64,000 nt of DNA from Gracilaria gracilis (taxonomy: Eukaryota > Rhodophyta > Florideophyceae > Gracilariales > Gracilariaceae), in assembly GCA_030374805.1 (NCBI GenBank), contig JARGSG010000183.1, positions 372,001 through 436,000 on the forward strand, written 5' to 3'. Under the pieces are notes generated by a model that did no database searches, had not been told where the DNA came from, and saw only the letters and a program-made list of their open reading frames with translations. Below are positions 40,896-51,337 of this stretch, one piece after another (positions within the stretch are counted from its first letter, which is position 1; each line of letters starts with the position of its first letter). A program made the position numbers and the translations under genes.

Positions 40896-41985
40896 AGACT
40901 GCATTACAGATTTCACCGAGAGCGGATAAATACGACTTATCATGAGAGTGGGGGAAGTAAGCTAAGTTACCCGAGCAGTGGATTGGGTAAATTCAACTTT
41001 TTCCATATCTTGTACAAGGGTAACGTTCTAACATGATACGGTATGTGACGGAGAACTTTTCGAGAGATGTATATGCTCAGTTATGTATAGTATCTGCCTG
41101 GCTAATGCTAGGCATTGGTCGATCTGGTACACCCGTCCCATCATGGACCAAGAATCTCTCTCGTGATTATGCAGCTTATTCTCACCACTTCTTTTATCTC
41201 TCGACGGCATGCTCCAGCCGCAAGCACAGTACTGCAATTCAACACTTGGAACAATGTGTCTCTCAGGACAGCAGCTTTTAGCTCGAATCATATCGACCAA
41301 GAATCATATCGACCAACAAAATGGTGCTGCACCATAGACCATCTCAAGCAGATCCAGCCTCGTCAATCTAGACTGCCTGGCACAAGGACACGAAGCAAAT
41401 CCTGGCCCTTGCAAGCAATGGGTGTTTGAAGACTTTTGAACATTGCTGGAAGAATACGGTGAATCTGTATCTACTCATCAAATGGAATTACGTTTCAGAT
41501 GCTCGAATACAGAAAAAGGCCATGGTCTTTACAAATGTCGGAAACAGGTAGCGTTCCTAGCTCTCTTCCCCAATGCAGTACTAGTCTGGTAACGTTCCGC
41601 TTCCGCAAGGAGGTCTAGAAATGAGGGAGTGGGTCAATGTTTGATCCCTCAGAGGGCCCATTAACCGGTGTACGGTAAGTTCATGAGAGACGAACAGCGT
41701 GAAAAGAAGTCATAACAGCGCCCTGTAGCTCACTATTCTGGGAACGAAAGTTATTGAATACATGCATGGTCATGGTTACTAGGAACATCAGGACCCTGTA
41801 ACGTTATCTACGCGATCAAACTCAAATACCGTAACACACAGGACAGCTGACTTGATTTCTCTTTGGGGAACAACGTGTACGACAGTACGTGTAGCCGCAT
41901 CATGAAATGAGGAAATGGACCACGAGCACTTCGATGATCTCTGATAACTTATTAGACCTGACCACCTTCAGCCTATCTATGTCCT

Positions 41986-42467
41986 TCAGACATTTTGGAC
42001 GACGTATGGCATATCACCAGGCACATCCGTAGTCAGCCCACCCGCCGCGCTATGATGGATGTTCGATTGGGGGTAAGAGCGCAATCGCTCAGCTTTTGCA
42101 TTTGTTTGGCTGTCTGCAACTGTTAGACACGTACCAACGTCTAAGCAAATATCCGGCCCTATTCGCACTACCATTCCGGCTTTCGGCAATACAGTATTGC
42201 GACGCATAACAGTGTGACCATCTACCAGCGAGAACCTCGAGGGATAGCCCTCTTGTGCCCCAACCCCGTAACCTGAACCGAGTCGCCACAGGAAGCATTG
42301 ATGACGACAAATCTCTTTCTGCCCCGCAACTTATCGCACGCAATGACGTGGCTAACGGAGATCTTCATGTAAGCATATATAGCATGTATTCCCGGCAAAT
42401 TCAAAAGCATTCCTGACTGGGCGATCATTATCACCTTCAAGTAGTGTTCACCTTCTGGACGATTCAT
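41986..42467 (-). pseudogene. Possible frame-broken gene, unknown
   Basis: On the minus strand an ATG frame from 42467 (MNRPEGEHYLKVIMIAQSGM) runs to a stop at 42222. A different frame (VDGHTVMRRNTVLPKAGMVV...) takes over and ends at 41986. Both read protein-like, and one frame change near 42225-42245 would join them. Family not recognised. It could also be a spliced gene, but I see no convincing donor/acceptor pair. The 5' end faces the LPMO-like gene 110 bp away. Confidence 0.3.
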
Positions 42468-42577
42468 ATTTTAGGACGAAAGTCGTTCATCATGTATAGA
42501 TTGCTCAACGCATCGGGGGCACCGCCGGTCTCTTTCTTTAGATACAGTTTCCAGTAACATCAGTCTCAACATTTACC

Positions 42578-43787
42578 ATGACACGGTATTCGTTATGGGC
42601 ACTCATATCGCTTATCACTGCTCTTGCTCGAGGTCATTCTATCATGACCGTGCCACAGAGTATATCCCCGAGGGTAAGGCACTCAAACGATATTCTCTTC
42701 CGAATTGAAGATCGCTAACGTTAAACATATCTGAATTTCGCCCTAGGACTGCCGAGTTGGAGGTGAGGCTAAGTCTGGTTTCGATGAATGTCATGGACCA
42801 TGTGATCTTCGTGCCATTCGCGGCGGATACGCGAATTTCAATTCACCTTCGAATCCCTCTGCAACGTACCACCGAGGAGAGTATATCACTGTGAAATACA
42901 CTCGTAACAACCACGGCCCTGGCGGTTTTTTGCGTCTCACTCTTGTCCCCATAGGAAGCATGATGGATAAAGCGGCCCACGAGCGTAATGCCTTTCATTA
43001 TAGTTGTTGGGGAGCAAACCCGCGCGTGGCCAGTCCGAATGAGCTCCAAACGGATCGTTTCGGTTACTCTTATGTCGGAAACGACGGAGAAGAACACCCT
43101 TTTCTTCGTGGGTATTATGTCGTCAACACAAGAATACCAAAGGTCATTCCAGATGGGGATTACGTGTTTGGCTGGGTATGGTTCGGGGGGATTGGAAGCG
43201 TGCCCGTGCATGGCAACGTGCCTCAACCTCCGCAACCCAATCCTCTGGGCTACTACTCCGATCAATGGTCATGTGCTTATGTTAGGATTCAAGGGGGATA
43301 CCCACTGGAGCAATCTTACAGTCCGGTTTTCGTCAACGACATCTCGCAGTATAACACACAAGGATGTCTTGCAGCGAATGATTCCCCAGGTGTATGTGTT
43401 CGGGAACCCTGCTATCAATCAGGATGGTTCCAAAAACCTCGAGCGTTCAAGGGGAATTCACGTCCAATGAATTTGTCACCGTCTCTGTTTGCAAGTGTAA
43501 CACCTTCACCGTCTCCACCCGCCGGAACGGGCTCTCCAACTGGTGGAGCAGTGACCAACTACGACTGGAACTCTTACTCTGCCTGTCGATGTATTGAGCT
43601 GGGAGAATTGTGTGATCCTGGCATCGCACAAACAGCGGGAGCTGGATGTCTTCCATATGTGAATGCTTACTCTCAACCAGGGTCCTGTGTTCAGAGATGT
43701 TGTCAGATATGCAAATTCTTCAGTATTTGGAAAACTTGTTCCACCCCCAGGATCTTGCAAGCAAACTGTGGCGGTAGCCAGGCTTAA
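42578..43787 (+). CDS. Secreted histidine-brace protein, LPMO-like, two exons
   Basis: Predicted copper protein of the lytic polysaccharide monooxygenase type. Exon 1 42578-42673, intron 42674-42746, exon 2 42747-43787; 378 residues. Exon 1 codes a signal peptide (MTRYSLWALISLITALARG) followed by His20, which becomes residue 1 of the mature protein, as copper-ligating His1 of LPMOs must. Splicing gives HSIMTVPQSISPR then DCRVGGEAKSGFDECHGPCD, a Pro/Cys pattern seen in several LPMO families. A second His (His88 in TRNNHGPGGFLRLTLVP) suits the second brace ligand. The core is Cys/Trp-rich; the tail after ~residue 280 is Ser/Pro-linked to a Cys-rich module (RCIELGELCDPG...CCQIC). The exact auxiliary-activity family is not determined. 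Without the intron the first exon and His1 are missed. Confidence 0.8.
42674..42746 (+). other. Spliceosomal intron in the LPMO-like gene
   Basis: 73 nt, phase 0. Donor GTAAGG at 42674, branch-site-like GCTAAC near 42714-42719, acceptor CCCTAG ending at 42746. Confidence 0.85.
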
Positions 43788-44345
43788 GCGAATCGATAGA
43801 GAGCTCCACAGGTAGTCGGAACTGGAAACACTCCATCCTTCGACATTGTGAATCTGGACAAATGTACACCGCGACGTAACATCATGATTGAGATGGAACA
43901 GAAACTCGAGGATCTCACACTTGTCTTGAGATTTAGATCCTTCGTCGATGCCCAACAACCCTATGTGGCATGCACAAATCGGGTCCCGCGAAAGAGAGAC
44001 TGTACCGTTCCCCTATCAAGGTGGATCACTGGCAAAGAACGTTGTGAATCCGAAGAGGACACTATCTGCGAGCTTCGCTTGGGTCCATTGCTTCAAGAGC
44101 ATTTCGATGACAAATGAACGGGCAAACACGGACCCTTGTTTTACAAAGTAACCTAAGCTCGTGTCAGACTGAATGTGGTAAAACAAAACTTCAGACGATG
44201 TTTGAATGGAAATAATCAACACAGCAGAACTTGCATGTGAACATACAACATTCACCAAAGAACTAGCTGTGATAAATGCTAAGAAAAGTTGCGGCAAACC
44301 AACAAGCCGCAGTCGATGCAACAGACATATAGACCTGACAAATGT
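43788..44345. other. Convergent region with a possible extra ORF
   Basis: An open frame through 43848-44117 codes a Cys-containing stretch (LDKCTPRRNIMIEMEQKLED and onward, five Cys). It lacks a good ATG and may be an unrecognised last exon of the LPMO-like gene (a CCACAG acceptor-like site at about 43805-43812) or chance. Confidence 0.3.
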
Positions 44346-45563
44346 TCATGTAAGCTTATGGTTGGCCAGCTTCTCCATCTTATAGTTGCGATAGAACATG
44401 ATATCACCATCACTGGCATCGATGAACTTGCAGTACGCCCATGAGCGTCTAACAGCTTGGAAAACAGTGGTTGTATCTTTGTAATAGTATTCTCCCAGCA
44501 CTTGTTTCACTGCTTCAGTAGCTTCCTTCGCATGATAGAAGGGCATTTGTGAGAAAAGATGGTGCACAACATGAGTATCTCCAATATGATGGTGCAGTAT
44601 GTTGTAAATGCCGTAGTCGCGATCAACGGAGCACAGGGCACCACGGACAAAGGTAAACGCCTTAGGAGTATAGTGCGGAATAGCGGGGTCAGAATGTTGC
44701 AAGTAAGTGATGAGTACCAGCCACATGTTGACAATCATGTAAGGAATGAAGTAGTACTTCAGCACGGCAGTTACACCAAAACGGTACATGGAGTAGAAAA
44801 GTGCTGCGAACGCAAATCCAAGACCGATATCAGAGATGACAATGTTCCAATACTCCCTCTTGGCGAACATGGTAGCCTTAGGGTTGAAATGGTTAGTACC
44901 CTTGCCATACTGCTGCCCGGACATATTGGCAGCGAGATAACCCCACCATCCGAAGGTAAACATCTGGAAAATGCCGAAAAGATCACCGAGCGGAGTCTCC
45001 TCCAGGGCCTCCATGAATGCGCTCTTGTAGCGACGCTGTCCATCATCAGTCAAGGAAATGCCGCGTGATTTGTTGTATTCCTGGCGGGTAGAAGGCACAA
45101 ACACCTGATCATTGTCCATATGATTAGTGTTTTTGTGATGCTGACTGTGAGTAATTCGCCACGAGTGGTACGGCACAAACAAGGCACTATGTAAAACAAG
45201 GCCGAAGGCATCATTGACACGCTTGTACGGCGAGAAAGACTGATGCCCACATTCGTGGGCCAACACCCATACACCAGTCATGACGGCACCTTGCCACCAC
45301 CAATACGTCGGCCATGCAATTAGCGTAACCAGAGTGTGTAAAACACCGGTGTCAGGAGCGTTGGTATCAATGTAGTAAATGAGCAGGCCCAAGGCAGAGA
45401 CCATAAGCAAATCAAGCGCCAGATGCTTGAGCGAAGTTATCAAAGAACGCTCGAAGCAGTGAGCAGGCACGGCAGCCCTGATCTTTCGAATGGTGAGCTC
45501 ATGAGGAGGAACGGGGGCGGTAGGATAGTTATCTGGGCGGAACTGCTGCGAAGATGCTACCAT
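44346..45563 (-). CDS. Membrane omega-6/delta-12-type fatty acid desaturase
   Basis: Introduces a double bond into acyl chains of ER phospholipids, most likely oleate to linoleate. 405 residues from ATG at 45561-45563 (the longer frame begins at TTG). The three di-iron His boxes are intact: HECGH (103-107), HSQHH (139-143) and HVVHH (331-335), in the FAD2/FAD3 spacing, with the typical ITHSQHHKNTNH and GDTHVVHHLFSQMPFYHA contexts. Four to five transmembrane helices are apparent. No plastid leader is evident, which suits the microsomal type. Regiospecificity (delta-12 versus omega-3) cannot be decided from sequence alone. Confidence 0.93.
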   Translation of the reverse strand: MVASSQQFRPDNYPTAPVPPHELTIRKIRAAVPAHCFERSLITSLKHLALDLLMVSALGLLIYYIDTNAPDTGVLHTLVTLIAWPTYWWWQGAVMTGVWVLAHECGHQSFSPYKRVNDAFGLVLHSALFVPYHSWRITHSQHHKNTNHMDNDQVFVPSTRQEYNKSRGISLTDDGQRRYKSAFMEALEETPLGDLFGIFQMFTFGWWGYLAANMSGQQYGKGTNHFNPKATMFAKREYWNIVISDIGLGFAFAALFYSMYRFGVTAVLKYYFIPYMIVNMWLVLITYLQHSDPAIPHYTPKAFTFVRGALCSVDRDYGIYNILHHHIGDTHVVHHLFSQMPFYHAKEATEAVKQVLGEYYYKDTTTVFQAVRRSWAYCKFIDASDGDIMFYRNYKMEKLANHKLT

Positions 45564-48050
45564 GATTGGAAACGCAAGCAAAGACAAACAGAGAAGGAGA
45601 AGCAAAAGGCACGAGGAAGACGATTCTCAAGCGAGCGCGTGCCGACCGAGGTGGGCGCCTGAACTACTCGGATCCGTAAAGTACTTGGCCGTGCGCACCG
45701 GGGGGTCGAGCGGGTGGTTTAGTGCTTTGCTGCACAGCAACAAGGGGGGATTGCGATGGCGGCTGTTCGATTGATAGCGCCGGCCCCAAAACGTGCTGTG
45801 CCACACACACCTCACGTCGCATCGCCTATGTGCGGCGCTTTTGGATCCAGCGCGCGCTGTGATTGGCGACTGTTAGTGCTCCGCGTACACTTGGCGCCGC
45901 TGTAGTGGGCGCGGCTCGGGAGGAGCGGCGGGTTCGCTCCGTTGCTGGATGCGTGTGGCAATGTCTGCCCGGGAATCGTCCACCTCTGCCAGGGTCGTTT
46001 CCCTTTCGCTGGACGTATCTCGGAGATGGTCTGGACTGGGCGCATGCTCTAGCTAGATAGCTATCTTAGCAGTCCGTTCCATAGCATGAAGTCCAGCTGT
46101 AGAAAGTATCGCTGCATGGCCAGGGCAAAATTTTATGTGCTGTCGGTAGCGATGTAAGCGTTCCTACTATGCCGCGGCCGGGCGTTCCGCAGAGCAGCAC
46201 AATGTGGACGATTCAGTCTACCTTCAGTATGTGGCGTGTACATAACAGGGGTTGCTTCTTTGACATACCAATAGTAAAATCCATGCCGAACTCCTGCCTA
46301 CTATTATATGACGCGCTTCATGGCGCTCTTCTATGAGATCGAGGGGTTGGTCTTGTCGGACGATGGACGGGCGCTTCATATGTTCGTTTCTTAATTCACA
46401 GCTGAAAGCTTGGGACATGAACACTGGACAGTGTTTGCGCATCTATGTAGTATGGGCATAATCGGGGTGACTCTAATGTTTTCCCCATCATATTACGATG
46501 TAGCTGAAGCTTAGTGAGGAGAATGTTGTTCACATTCGGTGCAGTGTGCCTTCATCAAACGGTACGCTCAACGGAGAATAATTCAATGTACAGTGGGTGG
46601 CATTGGTGCTGAAGTTCGTCGCTGAGAACACTCCCAAAAAGGGGCCCGTTCATGCTGGGTACTGAAGTTTGGAGCGACTCCTGAGAACGGCTTGGAACGT
46701 TTGAGTCAGTATTCCCACATCTCGCTTGAGGATCAATTTTTGTGCAATGTGGCACGTTGGCGATGTATGCTGCTCCTGACTGGCTACTTACTGCCAAGCT
46801 TGCGGCTGAATGAGAGCGTTGGTGTACTTGGAACGCTTGAGAAAGCAATCCGTGCATCATATCGCATCGGCAAACTTGCAACGCAAAGTCAAACCAAAGA
46901 ATTATGTATCCGAGAAGAAGAGCTTGTACAGCTCACCTTCAGTACCACACGAGGGGAAATCATAATCCAAACAACGAATCGAATTCACTTGTGGACAAAC
47001 TGCAGTTAGCATTCATCCCTTGTGAAACGCTACCCCCCAGCCTTATATGTAGGCTCTTTGTTCTATTCTAGTGTCAGCTCAAGATCCAGGCGAACAGAGT
47101 TGGAAAAGTACCCCGTGAGTTTACCGTAAACAGGATGGTCCTGTCTAACGACAGCGACGTGGTGGTGGAATCAATTCAAATCAGTGTGAATATGATACAA
47201 TGCTGGCCAGCCGGCATGAAGGTCAATTTGCATGTCGATACTATCGATCTTGTGCCCTCTTCCGCCATATCTACTCAACCGACGGAGGCCTGCATCGCCG
47301 AGGTATGGTATCTACACCCGACGCTTGTGGATTGAATCTCAACACTATTTGTCTCACCGATGGACCCACAGCCAGCCTACATACTGCAGCCGTCTTCACT
47401 CGCTGCTGCACCGCAGTTCTATAAAGCTCAACACGGCAGGGAAATTCATCTTCTCCGGACCCACCTACACCTGTCACTCAGCAATATGCTAGGTGTACTG
47501 CCACACCTTTCACACCGTGTCTCGCTTTAAATCCCAGACCACATTCTCCGCACAAGGTCCGCATCCACCAGCAGCGCGCAAGTCTACAAGTCGTATTCAA
47601 GCGATGCGCGCTGCACGCCGTGGGCACAATGTGCCCGTTTGAGTTGAGTATCCAGTTGTGGCAGCTTGGTGTTGGGCCAAGCCACGTCACATGTGCCGCT
47701 GGGCACGCTTGCGCTTGTGTTTGCGCCTAGTCGAGCCACTCGGGGTGGGCGCAATGTACTAATAGATACATTAGGGATCTACAGCGCTGCAGGGGTGCCG
47801 GCGAAGGCGTACTTAAGGCGCAGTTGCAGTGGTAATCACTCGGTCATGCTCCTCCACCCTTCTTCCAACCTTCAACTGCGGGATCACACATATCCCCTAG
47901 ATTTCTTCCTCCAACCTCCGCCCCCCAGCACCTTTCACTCAGTGCTCTCCGAGGACGTTCCATTGCTATCTGGATAGGTCGCTTCAATAACCAACTCATA
48001 TTCTTATCTTGGGGTCGTTCTTCATCTGCGCAACTCATAATCTCCACAAA
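45564..48050. other. Intergenic region with coding-like fragments
   Basis: 2.5 kb. The first 500 bp are the GC-rich desaturase promoter. Around 47080-47500 there are protein-like frames in changing phases (for example NRMVLSNDSDVVVESIQISV, then VSTPDACGLNLNTICLTDGP) and splice-like signals, perhaps a decayed or multi-exon gene. I could not assemble it with confidence. Confidence 0.35.
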
Positions 48051-48593
48051 ATGAGCTATCGCGTGGAAAGCGAACTGTTCTTCGAAGCTTGTAGATTCGC
48101 CGAGATGGTTTTGGCGGACAAGAACCGACTCCTGGAAGATTCCGATGGGGAGCAAGTCTGTCGATCTGAGTTATGCGACGCACGAGATGCTCTTCAGGCC
48201 TTGTTGCAACAGACGATATCACTTCATGAATATTGCAGCTCATTGTATTCCGATGAAGCCGAAAAGGTAGCAGTGGTGAGAATAGAACAGCTTGAAGATA
48301 AGCTGCGCAAGGCCAGGACACAGACAAATCGCTCGAATAGAAAGGTTAAGCACCTGAAGCGGAAGTTGACCAGCATGGAAGTTAGATATGACCAGATGTG
48401 CGAAAGAATTATAGAAATGGAACAAATGGAAGAGGAGGATTGTATCGACTTCGCTTCATATCCGCCCTACCCGGGCATTGAATTTCTGAGTTCGGATGAG
48501 TGGGGGGAAACGCAGGAAATGCCTCAAGATTCGTCTCATCTCTGGAAGTATGAACTCCTGGAGAAGGAGCGAAGTGTTTCTGGTTTAGACTAA
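48051..48593 (+). CDS. Coiled-coil protein, unknown
   Basis: 180 residues from ATG 48051 (MSYRVESELFFEACRFAEMV). A long amphipathic helix spans about residues 60-135 (KVAVVRIEQLEDKLRKARTQ...KHLKRKLTSMEVRYDQMCER), with a heptad-like spacing of Leu/Val. The C-terminal third is acidic and Pro/Tyr-containing (DFASYPPYPGIEFLSSDEWG). No family is recognised. The start is preceded by an A-rich AAAATG context. The frame extends to 48009 but the added 14 residues are not needed. Confidence 0.6.
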   Translation: MSYRVESELFFEACRFAEMVLADKNRLLEDSDGEQVCRSELCDARDALQALLQQTISLHEYCSSLYSDEAEKVAVVRIEQLEDKLRKARTQTNRSNRKVKHLKRKLTSMEVRYDQMCERIIEMEQMEEEDCIDFASYPPYPGIEFLSSDEWGETQEMPQDSSHLWKYELLEKERSVSGLD

Positions 48594-48723
48594 GCGTTGG
48601 ATCCCTTTCGGATTCGCAGTCACGGAACAACTGTGTAGATGATCTTGCTTCTTGTATGTCTATAAAGAAGATCCGTTTATTCTGACGTTAACTTGTTTCA
48701 CTACATGTCGTTTCATTCGCGCA

Positions 48724-48903
48724 TCGCCTCTTTGTGTCCTTTAGGCGAGTGCTTGTTCCAGCAATGCGCCTGGAACAATGCGGTATCTGTTTTCTCTGTT
48801 CCTTTTGGTCGGTGCTGACTCAACACCGACCAAAGGAACAGGTGATCAGGTGAGTGTTTGTGTGCTCATCAGTGATGAGCACACAAACACTCACCTGATC
48901 ACC
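48724..48903. repeat. Cluster of four consecutive palindromes
   Basis: Hairpin 1: 48724-48748 (6-bp arms TCGCCT/AGGCGA). Hairpin 2: 48753-48778 (9-bp arms TTGTTCCAG/CTGGAACAA). Hairpin 3: 48797-48840 (17-bp arms, one extra T, 9-nt loop). Hairpin 4: 48841-48903, a perfect 31-bp palindrome with one central base. Arms grow in length from left to right and the last two abut. Confidence 0.9.
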
Positions 48904-49287
48904 GTCCGGACCTTGAAACCACCTGCAACCAGGACTCCTTATAATGAAGATGGACGACGGGTGTTTTCGATCCTTGAGATCAACTGCCTGTTCTCGTCTT
49001 CTTCGGCGGGAAAAGGTAGGGTCAGGTGGTATAGTGCCTTCCTCGTTTCCATTCTTGGACTTCACCTCTTACTTCACGGCGAGCTTGCTTTCCTTTCGCA
49101 GAATGCTTACGAATCGCAGTATGGACCCACATCGGTGACGAGTCGGCTACCATACTTGTTTGCAGTAGACTACCACCGCTGGGATGGAACTTGGGATGAG
49201 GACTTGACAGCACCCAGCCCGTCCCTCATTGATCTGGCTTTATTTTCCGACCAGTCGATCTTGAAGGCGTTGGTACCGGAGCACTGA
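48778..49287 (+). CDS. Possible small membrane protein whose 5' part is palindromic DNA
   Basis: ATG ORF of 169 residues beginning MRYLFSLFLLVGADSTPTKG. The first 45 codons are read through hairpins 3 and 4, so they are probably not an ancestral coding sequence. The distal part (WYSAFLVSILGLHLLLHGELAF, then YHRWDGTWDEDLTAPSPSLI) looks like a membrane helix plus a soluble tail. No family recognised. It may be a real gene with an inserted 5' end, or chance. Confidence 0.3.
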   Translation: MRYLFSLFLLVGADSTPTKGTGDQVSVCVLISDEHTNTHLITVRTLKPPATRTPYNEDGRRVFSILEINCLFSSSSAGKGRVRWYSAFLVSILGLHLLLHGELAFLSQNAYESQYGPTSVTSRLPYLFAVDYHRWDGTWDEDLTAPSPSLIDLALFSDQSILKALVPEH

Positions 49288-49683
49288 AGCTTTTCTTGGG
49301 ACGAAGACTCTTCGCCCCACGAAAAGCCTTCGCCGATGCCCTTGTTCAGGACACACGCTGTTTCGGACACACATTCATGTCTTATTTAAGCCCGTAGGTG
49401 CCATGCGCATGCATACAGTACTATTTTTTTTACGGGATTGACGGCGTAATTTCTACCAAGCATTGACCGTCTTTCTTTCTATCAAAGGTTCTCTCGGTGA
49501 AAGTCAACACCTTCCAGAGTGCTGATTTCATTCTCAAAGAGCTCTCATCCATGAGCTGGAGGCCGTAAGCGTAGTCTTGTTCTGCTTTGGACATCTCAGC
49601 ACGAGCCAGTCGACACTGTTTGAGATAAACTGTATCACAGTTCATGCTTTCCACCCAATCTCGATGTCAATGAGATCCGCCCG

Positions 49684-50553
49684 TCAAGAGCACTGAAATG
49701 TCGTTCGAATCGGCCTGTCCTCACACCTGCGGCACACCATCACGTAGTAGCTACCCATATCACCGAGACATAAACCCGTGTCAAATTGCTTTCTAATGTC
49801 ATCCTTGAGCAAAGCCCCGTTTTCATCACGTAATGAGTTCCATCGCGATCCTTGCGGTCCCATCTCTGAACTAGAAATCGTCAGAAGGTGATCCATATCT
49901 GCACCACATTTAGCACAGTTACAAGGTTCAGGATCCTGAATCCAGCTGATATGACCCCCAACCTTACTCATCTGAGCAGGCTCAAACAATGAATAGTACG
50001 GTTCATCATCCATTGAACCATTTACGGCAATGATGTCCTCCTCCCCATGTTCCTCAATGTACTTGTTGACAGCTTTTTGTTGCTTGCTATTCAAGCTGTA
50101 CAATGACGGGTACTCCTCAACTACTTCTGGTAGCAATTCACATTCATGCGGAATACATTCTTCACCTTCGTCAATGAAATCCTGGGGTGCACTCTGTAGT
50201 ACAATGGGGATAGTCTTAGAATCCCTCCAAAACGTTTTTGCAAGCGGCCCATACGCGGTATCCTCGTGGTCTTGCGTAGGGCACCACAACAACTGAAAAA
50301 GGTCCTTTCCATCCGGAAAAATCAATTGCGGCACATCACTTCTTCGAAGCTGTAGAACGCTGATCATGGGCTTATCATGCACAGGACATCTAGCCCATTC
50401 CTCGTTCTGTGGCCATGCTATTTTTCCGGCCATCTTGGATGCAAATGGATCCGCAACACGTGCCCGGTACGGGTGAAGCAGTACGGTTGTCTTCTTTTCT
50501 AAAAACGGGAAGAACCTATGCAAATCCAAACTCGGCGTATACGTCTTCAACAT
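49684..50553 (-). CDS. DUF1963 (YwqG-like) domain protein
   Basis: 289 residues. Two copies of the DUF1963 pattern are visible. The N-terminal one has DPFASKMAGKIAWPQNEEWARCPVH then MISVLQLRRSDVPQLIFPDG. The C-terminal one has AQMSKVGGHISWIQDPEPC and CNCAKCGADMDHLLTISSSE, ending GLCLGDMGSYYVMVCRRCED. Proteins of this family have no settled biochemical role. Cys pairs (CNCAKC, CRRC) suggest zinc binding. No leader or membrane helix, so cytosolic or nuclear. It is divergent from UFSP2 by 784 bp. Confidence 0.75.
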   Translation of the reverse strand: MLKTYTPSLDLHRFFPFLEKKTTVLLHPYRARVADPFASKMAGKIAWPQNEEWARCPVHDKPMISVLQLRRSDVPQLIFPDGKDLFQLLWCPTQDHEDTAYGPLAKTFWRDSKTIPIVLQSAPQDFIDEGEECIPHECELLPEVVEEYPSLYSLNSKQQKAVNKYIEEHGEEDIIAVNGSMDDEPYYSLFEPAQMSKVGGHISWIQDPEPCNCAKCGADMDHLLTISSSEMGPQGSRWNSLRDENGALLKDDIRKQFDTGLCLGDMGSYYVMVCRRCEDRPIRTTFQCS

Positions 50554-51337
50554 CTTTTTGATCTTCTGTGAGAACTGTTCACGAGTTCCGGCACGACTGC
50601 GAAGTTTCGTGGTTGGGATACCGAAAAGAAAAAAAAGCGTTGAGGGTTTGGGCGAATAAATCTACCCTTGTATCTAATGGGTTTGCGACTCACAGACTTG
50701 GATCTCGGTTCCCCAGAAAGCGTGCAACCGGTTGTTGACGGCATGGCTGACGCAAACTATGCTAAGAAAGGGCTACTCTGCTTTTAAGTACCCGCTTCTA
50801 ACTCTCGAAGGAAGCTTTGAATTCAAACTGTATGTGCAGCATTCGCGTTTCAGAGATAATGCCTCAAACTTGTCTCTGCTGAAGCTTCGTTTGATGGCTT
50901 TTCCTTGGGAGATGCCAAGAGCAAACATCGAAGGTCCAAAAAGCAACGCCTTGGGTGGTCCTCAGCAAGGTTCGCCCTAGGTATCAGCATTTGATCAACA
51001 TGCAAAACAGGTGCTTCATCGCTGCCCTTCATAGGAACCCGCAATGCACGACCCAAAACATTGCTGTCACTTCACCAAGGCATGTCTGCGGCTACCTGGA
51101 TAACCTAACAATTCCTCCAGGTCCAGTTCAGAAAACGATATCGAAGTGTCACTTGATGCATTTCTCGTTCGTTCGTTCTTCATGGAAATTAATTGCTGTT
51201 GATCTAGGTTACAAGAAACCGGGGCTACTTGCTGTCTTCTTCGTCTCGCAATTCTTCAGCATTGTCCAGACGTACTTCTCTAGTATCCAGTCCTGCTAGT
51301 ATTCCATCATTAACGATTGCTGCCCAGATCCCACAGA
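50554..51337. promoter_or_regulatory. Divergent promoter DUF1963 / UFSP2
   Basis: 784 bp with no other gene seen. Confidence 0.35.

Larger units (their letters stand above)
38771..42577. other. Gene-poor region with fold-back elements
   Basis: 3.8 kb without a convincing intact gene. It contains a GA microsatellite with an adjacent TATA-like box, diverged internal duplications around 39450-39740, two fold-back elements (40572-40721 and 40822-40895) and a frame-broken coding-like stretch on the minus strand (41986-42467). It looks like a graveyard of mobile sequences. Confidence 0.5.
48594..49683. other. Intergenic region with palindrome cluster
   Basis: Contains four consecutive inverted repeats (48724-48903) and an ORF that runs through them; both are described separately. 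Confidence 0.5.

Noticed and set aside
43848-44117. Third exon of the LPMO-like gene
   Set aside because: The frame is open and Cys-containing, but no donor before the stop at 43787 could be matched with confidence; left as a note only.
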